DNA of 64,000 nucleotides from Polynucleobacter victoriensis (lineage in GTDB: Bacteria; Pseudomonadota; Gammaproteobacteria; Burkholderiales; Burkholderiaceae). Numbering within the stretch: the first letter of the stretch is position 1; every line of letters starts with the position of its first letter. The notes beneath the pieces are model-generated. The model had not been told where the DNA came from. It was given only the letters and a program-made list of their open reading frames with translations, and did no database searches. A program made the position numbers and the translations under genes. Of the stretch, positions 59,561 to 64,000 are shown piece by piece. Location: NCBI RefSeq assembly GCF_900187875.1, contig NZ_FYEX01000001.1, positions 372,001 to 436,000 of the forward strand. The letters are read 5' to 3'.

Positions 59561-61711
59561 ATGAGTAAAAAAACTATAGAAATCATAGATATAAAGGTCC
59601 TAAAAGGACCCAGTATGTGGACCTATCGCCCCGTGCTTGAAGCATGGGTAGATATTGGTGATCTAGAGGATTGCCCATCTAACACTATTCCTGGATTTAC
59701 CGAGCGTCTTTGCGCTTGGTTACCTACTTTGATAGAACATCGTTGCAGCTATGGCGAGCGCGGTGGTTTTATCAAACGTTTAGAAGAAGGCACATGGCCC
59801 GCTCATATTCTTGAGCATGTAACCCTTGAATTACAAAATTTAGCTGGCATGCCAGGCGGCTTTGGCAAAGCACGCGAAACCAATAAACGTGGCGTTTATA
59901 AAGTAGTGGTTCGTGCATGGCACGAGAAGATCACAGAAACTGCTTTGTATCACGCTCGTGATTTAGTCATGGCAGCGATTGAGAACAAACCATTCGACGT
60001 TCCTGCAGCGATTAAAGAAATCGAAGATATGGTCGATAGCTTGTACTTGGGACCAAGTACAGGTTGTATCGTTGATGCCGCCCGTGAAAAAAGAATTCCA
60101 TCAATACGTTTGTCTGAAGGCAACTTAGTTCAACTTGGGTACGGCAATCAACAACGCCGTATTTGGACAGCAGAGACTGATTTAACCAGCGCCATTGCCG
60201 AGGGCATCTCAAGAGATAAAGATTTGACCAAATCTTTATTGGCATCTTGCGGCGTACCAGTACCTGAGGGTCGCATGGTAGAAAGTCCAAGCGACGCATG
60301 GGAAGCTGCGCAAGATATTGGTGGACCGGTGGTGGTAAAGCCCTACGATGGCAACCACGCACGCGGCGTATTTACCAACCTAAGCACACAAGAAGAAATT
60401 GAAAAAGCCTACGATGACGCCCTCAATGAAGGTAGTGGCGTGATGGTGGAGCGTTACATCCCTGGCAACGAACATCGCCTTTTAGTAGTTGGTAAAAAAG
60501 TGGTGGCGGCAGCCAAAGGTGAATCTGCATGGGCCATTGGTGATGGCAAGCGCACGATTCGTCAACTGATTGAAGAAGAGATCAATACAGATCCGCGTCG
60601 AGGTGATGCTGAGATATTGCCACTCAGCCCTGTGGTATTTGATACCAAATTAGAAATTGAATTATCAAGACAAAAATTAACGCTCGACTCAGTGCCTGCT
60701 GTAGGCCAGCAAGTATTGGTTCAAGGTTCTGGCAACATGGCTTTCGAAGTCACACACCTTGTTCACCCAGAAGTGGCCGCGCAAGCAGCACTCGCTGCTA
60801 GAGTGATTGGTTTGGATATTGCCGGTATTGATTTAGTAGCAGAAGATATTTCTAGGCCTCTTGAAGAACAAGGCGGTGCAATCGTTGAAGTAAATGCTGG
60901 TCCAGGTCTGATCATGCACCTAAAACCTGCGGTAGGCGAACCTCAACCAGTGGGCGCAGCAATTGTTGAGCACCTGTTCCCCAATCACACAGATGGCCGA
61001 ATTCCGATTGTGGGAGTAACGGGCTCACGTGGCAAAACCATGGTGGCACAACTTACCACTCACCTCATGCAACTCACTGGTATGAAAGTAGGTCTTGCTT
61101 GCAGCAAGGGGGCTTACTTCAACCAACGTTTACAAACACCTGGCAATTGCGCTAACTGGACTAGTGGCAATCGTATTTTGTTAAATCGCCAAGTAGAAGC
61201 TGCGGTCTTTGAAAATGATAGCCGCACAATTTTGAATGAAGGTCTTGCCTACGATCGTTGCGCAGTTGGCATTGTGACTAATCTCGATCCAACAGATACG
61301 GTACCAGAGTGCTCTATCACCGAACCAGAACAAATTTATAACGTGATGCGCACTCAAGTGGATGTGGTTCTACCAACAGGCGCAGCAGTTTTAAACGCTG
61401 ACGATGAAGCCGTTGCAAAAATGGCAGAACTATCAGATGGCGAAGTAATTTTCTTCAGCAAACACGGTCTAAATGACATTACTCAAAGTCATCTTGCTAA
61501 AGGTGGCAGAGCGGTGTTTACTGAAAATGACACAATTGTTCTTGCTCAAGGCACTGAACAAGATCGATTGATTCGTATTGCAAGTATTCCTCTTTTGCAA
61601 TCAAGCAGCAAAGCAAATACATTAGAAAGCGTACTTGCTGCAGTCGCTGCAGTTTGGGCTTTAAATACACCCAAAGACATTATTGCAACAGGTCTACAAA
61701 CATATAACTAG
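59561..61711 (+). CDS. Cyanophycin synthetase-like protein, first paralogue (short C-terminus)
   Basis: A protein of the cyanophycin synthetase family, which builds a poly-aspartate backbone with arginine side chains by ATP-grasp and Mur-ligase active sites. Order: N-terminal domain (VLKGPSMWTYRPVLEAW), ATP-grasp (VVVKPYDGNHARGVFTNL, ERYIPGNEHRLLVVG, IVEVNAGPGLIMHLKP) and Mur-like ATPase (GVTGSRGKTMVAQL, about residue 488). Its P-loop reads GSRGKT instead of GTNGKT. At 716 residues it stops after the Mur central domain; the C-terminal Mur lobe (about 150 residues) that the neighbouring paralogue begins to show is absent. The ATG at 59561 was chosen over a TTG at 59543. The short form recalls CphA' of Ralstonia and the CphA2 type, but the assignment is uncertain. 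Confidence 0.85.
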   Translation: MSKKTIEIIDIKVLKGPSMWTYRPVLEAWVDIGDLEDCPSNTIPGFTERLCAWLPTLIEHRCSYGERGGFIKRLEEGTWPAHILEHVTLELQNLAGMPGGFGKARETNKRGVYKVVVRAWHEKITETALYHARDLVMAAIENKPFDVPAAIKEIEDMVDSLYLGPSTGCIVDAAREKRIPSIRLSEGNLVQLGYGNQQRRIWTAETDLTSAIAEGISRDKDLTKSLLASCGVPVPEGRMVESPSDAWEAAQDIGGPVVVKPYDGNHARGVFTNLSTQEEIEKAYDDALNEGSGVMVERYIPGNEHRLLVVGKKVVAAAKGESAWAIGDGKRTIRQLIEEEINTDPRRGDAEILPLSPVVFDTKLEIELSRQKLTLDSVPAVGQQVLVQGSGNMAFEVTHLVHPEVAAQAALAARVIGLDIAGIDLVAEDISRPLEEQGGAIVEVNAGPGLIMHLKPAVGEPQPVGAAIVEHLFPNHTDGRIPIVGVTGSRGKTMVAQLTTHLMQLTGMKVGLACSKGAYFNQRLQTPGNCANWTSGNRILLNRQVEAAVFENDSRTILNEGLAYDRCAVGIVTNLDPTDTVPECSITEPEQIYNVMRTQVDVVLPTGAAVLNADDEAVAKMAELSDGEVIFFSKHGLNDITQSHLAKGGRAVFTENDTIVLAQGTEQDRLIRIASIPLLQSSSKANTLESVLAAVAAVWALNTPKDIIATGLQTYN

Positions 61712-61719
61712 CCAAGACT

Positions 61720-64000
61720 ATGGAACTAACACGTATCCGCGCACTAAGAGGTCCTAATTTATGGGGCAGACACACCGCTTTAGAAGCTTTGGTGAAGTGC
61801 GAAGAGAACGAGAAAATCATCACCAATATCTCCGGCTTTGAAACCAGATTACGCGAACGCTTTCCACAGTTAGGACCACTTAGATCTTACGGACAAAATG
61901 AAACAGTCTCTTTGGCGCATGCGCTAGAAGTTTGCTCAAGAGACTTACAAGCTCAAGCAGGCTGCCCTGTCACATTCAGTCGCACCATGGCCACTCCTGA
62001 TGATGGCGTGTATATCGTGGTGGTTGAGTACACCGAAGAAAAAGTTGGTCGCCTTGCTTTAGATTTAGCTTTAAAACTATGTCGTTCTGCACTGATTGAT
62101 AACGGCTCACACTTAGATGAATACCTCAAGCAACTCAGAGAACTTGATGAAGATATTCGTTTAGGGCCAAGTACTGGTTCAATTGTGGATGCTGCGATTG
62201 CTAGAGGCATTCCTTATCGCCGTCTTACTGAAGGCAGCATGGTGCAACTTGGATGGGGTAGTAAGCAACGTCGCATCCAAGCAGCAGAGACAAGCGTTAC
62301 CAGCGCGATTGCAGAATCCATTGCTCAAGACAAGCAACTCACCAAAAACCTCTTGCATGCTGCTGGTGTTCCAGTGCCGTTAGGCAGCATCGTTACAACA
62401 GCTGATGAAGCGTGGCAGGCTTATCTAGAAATTAATGCGCCAGTTGCCATCAAACCACGGGATGGTAACCAGGGTAAAGGTGTTGCAGTCAATATCAATA
62501 CCCGCGAGCAAATTGATATTGCATTTAAAGCAGCTTCAGCCATTTCATCTGAAGTGATTGTTGAACGCTATATGCCAGGACATGATCACCGCTTACTCAT
62601 CATCGGTGGACAATTGGTTGCAGCAGCACGCCGCGAACCCCCATATGTAATTGGTAACAATAAAAACACTGTTCGTGAATTAGTTGAAGAGGTAAATAAA
62701 GATCCCCTTCGCGGTGACGGTCATGCCACCTCACTAAGCAAGATTCGTATTGATGAAATCGCCATTGCAACGCTCAAGAATCAAAATCTAACCCCTGACT
62801 CGGTGCCACCAAAAGGTTTGCGCGTAACACTACGCAATAACGCCAACTTAAGCACTGGCGGCACAGCAACAGACGTAACAGATGATGTTCATCCTGATTT
62901 AGCAGCATCAGCGGTAGCTGCAGCACAAATGGTGGGTCTTGATATTTGTGGCGTGGATGTAGTTTGTGACAATGTTTACCGCCCCTTAGAAGAACAAGGC
63001 GGCGGCATTGTTGAGGTAAACGCTGCGCCAGGGTTGCGCATGCACTTGCACCCTTCTTATGGTAAAGGTCGCCCAGTGGGCGAAGCCATCATTTCTACAA
63101 TGTTTGGCAAAAATGATGATGGTCGCATTCCTGTAGTAGCTGTTACAGGGACCAACGGTAAAACAACCACTGTGAAACTCATGAGCCATTTGTTTGAAAA
63201 AAATGGGCTTCGCGTGGGTCACACAGGAACTGATGGCGTTTACGTTAACGGTCGCCGAATTGATACGGGTGATTGCAGCGGTCCTAAGAGTGCTCGCAAT
63301 GTCTTAATGCACCCTGATGTTGATGCAGCAGTTTTAGAAACAGCTCGTGGCGGCATTCTAAGAGAAGGTTTAGGCTTTGATCGTTGCCAAGTAGCGATTG
63401 TGACCAATTTGGGTGAAGGCGATCACCTTGGCATGAATTACATCAACACTGCAGCCGAACTAGCCGCAGTCAAGCGCGTGATTGTGCAAAACGTTGCACC
63501 AGGCGGCATGGCTGTATTAAATGCTGCCGATCCTATGGTGGCCAAGATGGCCAAGGTCTGCCCTGCTGAGGTCACCTACTTTGCCAAAGATATCAACCAT
63601 CCAGTAATCGCTAAACACCGCGCTCAAGGTAAGCGCGTTGTATTTGTAGATGGCAAAAAGATTGTGGCAGTTGAAGGTAAAAAAGAATTTCACATTGATT
63701 TGCTACAAGTACCCATTACTGCGAATGGCACGATTGGCTTCCAAGTTGAAAATGTTTTAGGTGTTGTGGGTGCAGCGTGGGCGCTAAACATCAACTGGGA
63801 CATCATTGCAGAGGGTCTTAGCTCATTTGTGAGTGATGCTCAAACAGTACCTGGTCGATTTAATTTATTCCAACACAATGGCGCCACCATCATCGCTGAC
63901 TATGGTCACAATCCTGACGCCATTATTGCCCTATCAGAGACCATCATTAATATGCCGGCTAAGCGCCGCATGGTGGTCATCAGCGGAGCTGGCGATCGTC
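61720..64000 (+). CDS. cphA: Cyanophycin synthetase (partial, C-terminus beyond window)
   Basis: Starts eight bases after the first paralogue, at MELTRIRALRGPNLWGRHT. It has the same layout: N-domain, ATP-grasp (APVAIKPRDGNQGKGVAVNI, ERYMPGHDHRLLIIG, IVEVNAAPGLRMHLHPS), and a Mur-ligase domain with the intact P-loop VTGTNGKTTTVKLM (about residue 477). The Mur C-terminal lobe begins (TVPGRFNLF, ADYGHNPDA) before the window ends at residue 760. This is the canonical, full-length type, able in principle to add both aspartate and arginine. No cyanophycinase is visible in the window. Confidence 0.93.
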   Translation, partial: MELTRIRALRGPNLWGRHTALEALVKCEENEKIITNISGFETRLRERFPQLGPLRSYGQNETVSLAHALEVCSRDLQAQAGCPVTFSRTMATPDDGVYIVVVEYTEEKVGRLALDLALKLCRSALIDNGSHLDEYLKQLRELDEDIRLGPSTGSIVDAAIARGIPYRRLTEGSMVQLGWGSKQRRIQAAETSVTSAIAESIAQDKQLTKNLLHAAGVPVPLGSIVTTADEAWQAYLEINAPVAIKPRDGNQGKGVAVNINTREQIDIAFKAASAISSEVIVERYMPGHDHRLLIIGGQLVAAARREPPYVIGNNKNTVRELVEEVNKDPLRGDGHATSLSKIRIDEIAIATLKNQNLTPDSVPPKGLRVTLRNNANLSTGGTATDVTDDVHPDLAASAVAAAQMVGLDICGVDVVCDNVYRPLEEQGGGIVEVNAAPGLRMHLHPSYGKGRPVGEAIISTMFGKNDDGRIPVVAVTGTNGKTTTVKLMSHLFEKNGLRVGHTGTDGVYVNGRRIDTGDCSGPKSARNVLMHPDVDAAVLETARGGILREGLGFDRCQVAIVTNLGEGDHLGMNYINTAAELAAVKRVIVQNVAPGGMAVLNAADPMVAKMAKVCPAEVTYFAKDINHPVIAKHRAQGKRVVFVDGKKIVAVEGKKEFHIDLLQVPITANGTIGFQVENVLGVVGAAWALNINWDIIAEGLSSFVSDAQTVPGRFNLFQHNGATIIADYGHNPDAIIALSETIINMPAKRRMVVISGAGDR

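Noticed and set aside
1..64000. Mobile elements or prophage
   Set aside because: No transposase, integrase, terminal inverted repeats or phage genes were seen; gene order is largely that of conserved chromosomal blocks.

Overview
The window is a chromosomal segment of a moderately low-GC betaproteobacterium of the order Burkholderiales. Evidence for this is the split heptose pathway (a kinase-only hldE), the gene order gyrA-serC-pheA-hisC-tyrA-aroA-cmk-rpsA-ihfB-lapA-lapB-hldE-hldD, the short OmpA-family protein with a tryptophan-rich N-terminus beside ubiG and gph, and a tmRNA whose tag reads ANDERYALAA. A Polynucleobacter-like freshwater bacterium fits best, but this rests on gene content and base composition, not on a database match. 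No insertion sequence, prophage, CRISPR array, rRNA or ordinary tRNA was seen. Coding density is high and nearly all genes look intact.

Layout. Bases 1-14190 (minus strand) form one long, tightly packed transcription unit: DNA gyrase A, serine, phenylalanine, tyrosine and aromatic amino acid synthesis, CMP kinase, ribosomal protein S1, IHF beta, the LPS-assembly regulators LapA and LapB, and heptose synthesis. Bases 14306-20044 (plus) carry OmpA, ubiG, gph, a chromate transporter, tRNA 2-selenouridine synthase and a methyltransferase. The tmRNA gene follows on the minus strand, then a Fur-box-controlled haem-utilisation protein. Bases 21889-35738 hold mixed housekeeping and stress genes: DNA repair, a TehA/SLAC1-like channel, a ferric-reductase-like flavoprotein, Uup, a cation/proton antiporter, RluF, TrhP, a transglutaminase-like protein, a fluoride channel, a LOG protein and a beta-CASP nuclease.

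Bases 35864-40022 (minus) are a copper-acquisition cluster: a DUF2946 protein, a Crp/Fnr-type regulator, an OprC-like TonB receptor, a copper-uptake-associated periplasmic protein, a candidate 31-residue membrane protein and a PCu(A)C copper chaperone. Bases 40124-42312 pair a phosphoesterase with a Ser/Thr kinase-UspA fusion. Bases 42318-45704 are a tungstate transporter, tupABC, with a divergent ModE-like regulator. Bases 45750-48238 encode a DUF3501 protein, an Fe-S/CCG-domain protein and a rubrerythrin without a rubredoxin domain. A Gdt1/UPF0016 manganese exporter, pepN, fbp and an alanine dehydrogenase/permease operon follow.

The most interesting region is 55493-64000. Two cyanophycin-synthetase-like genes (plus strand, the second cut by the window edge) are divergent from a three-gene operon (minus strand). 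That operon encodes an MsbA-type ABC exporter with an extra N-terminal domain and a zinc ribbon, a DUF1854 protein, and a protein resembling the Bacillus Tgl-type transglutaminase around its catalytic cysteine. Together they suggest, as inference, a system that makes an isopeptide polymer, exports it and perhaps cross-links it. The classical role of cyanophycin is intracellular storage, which does not explain an exporter or a cross-linking enzyme.
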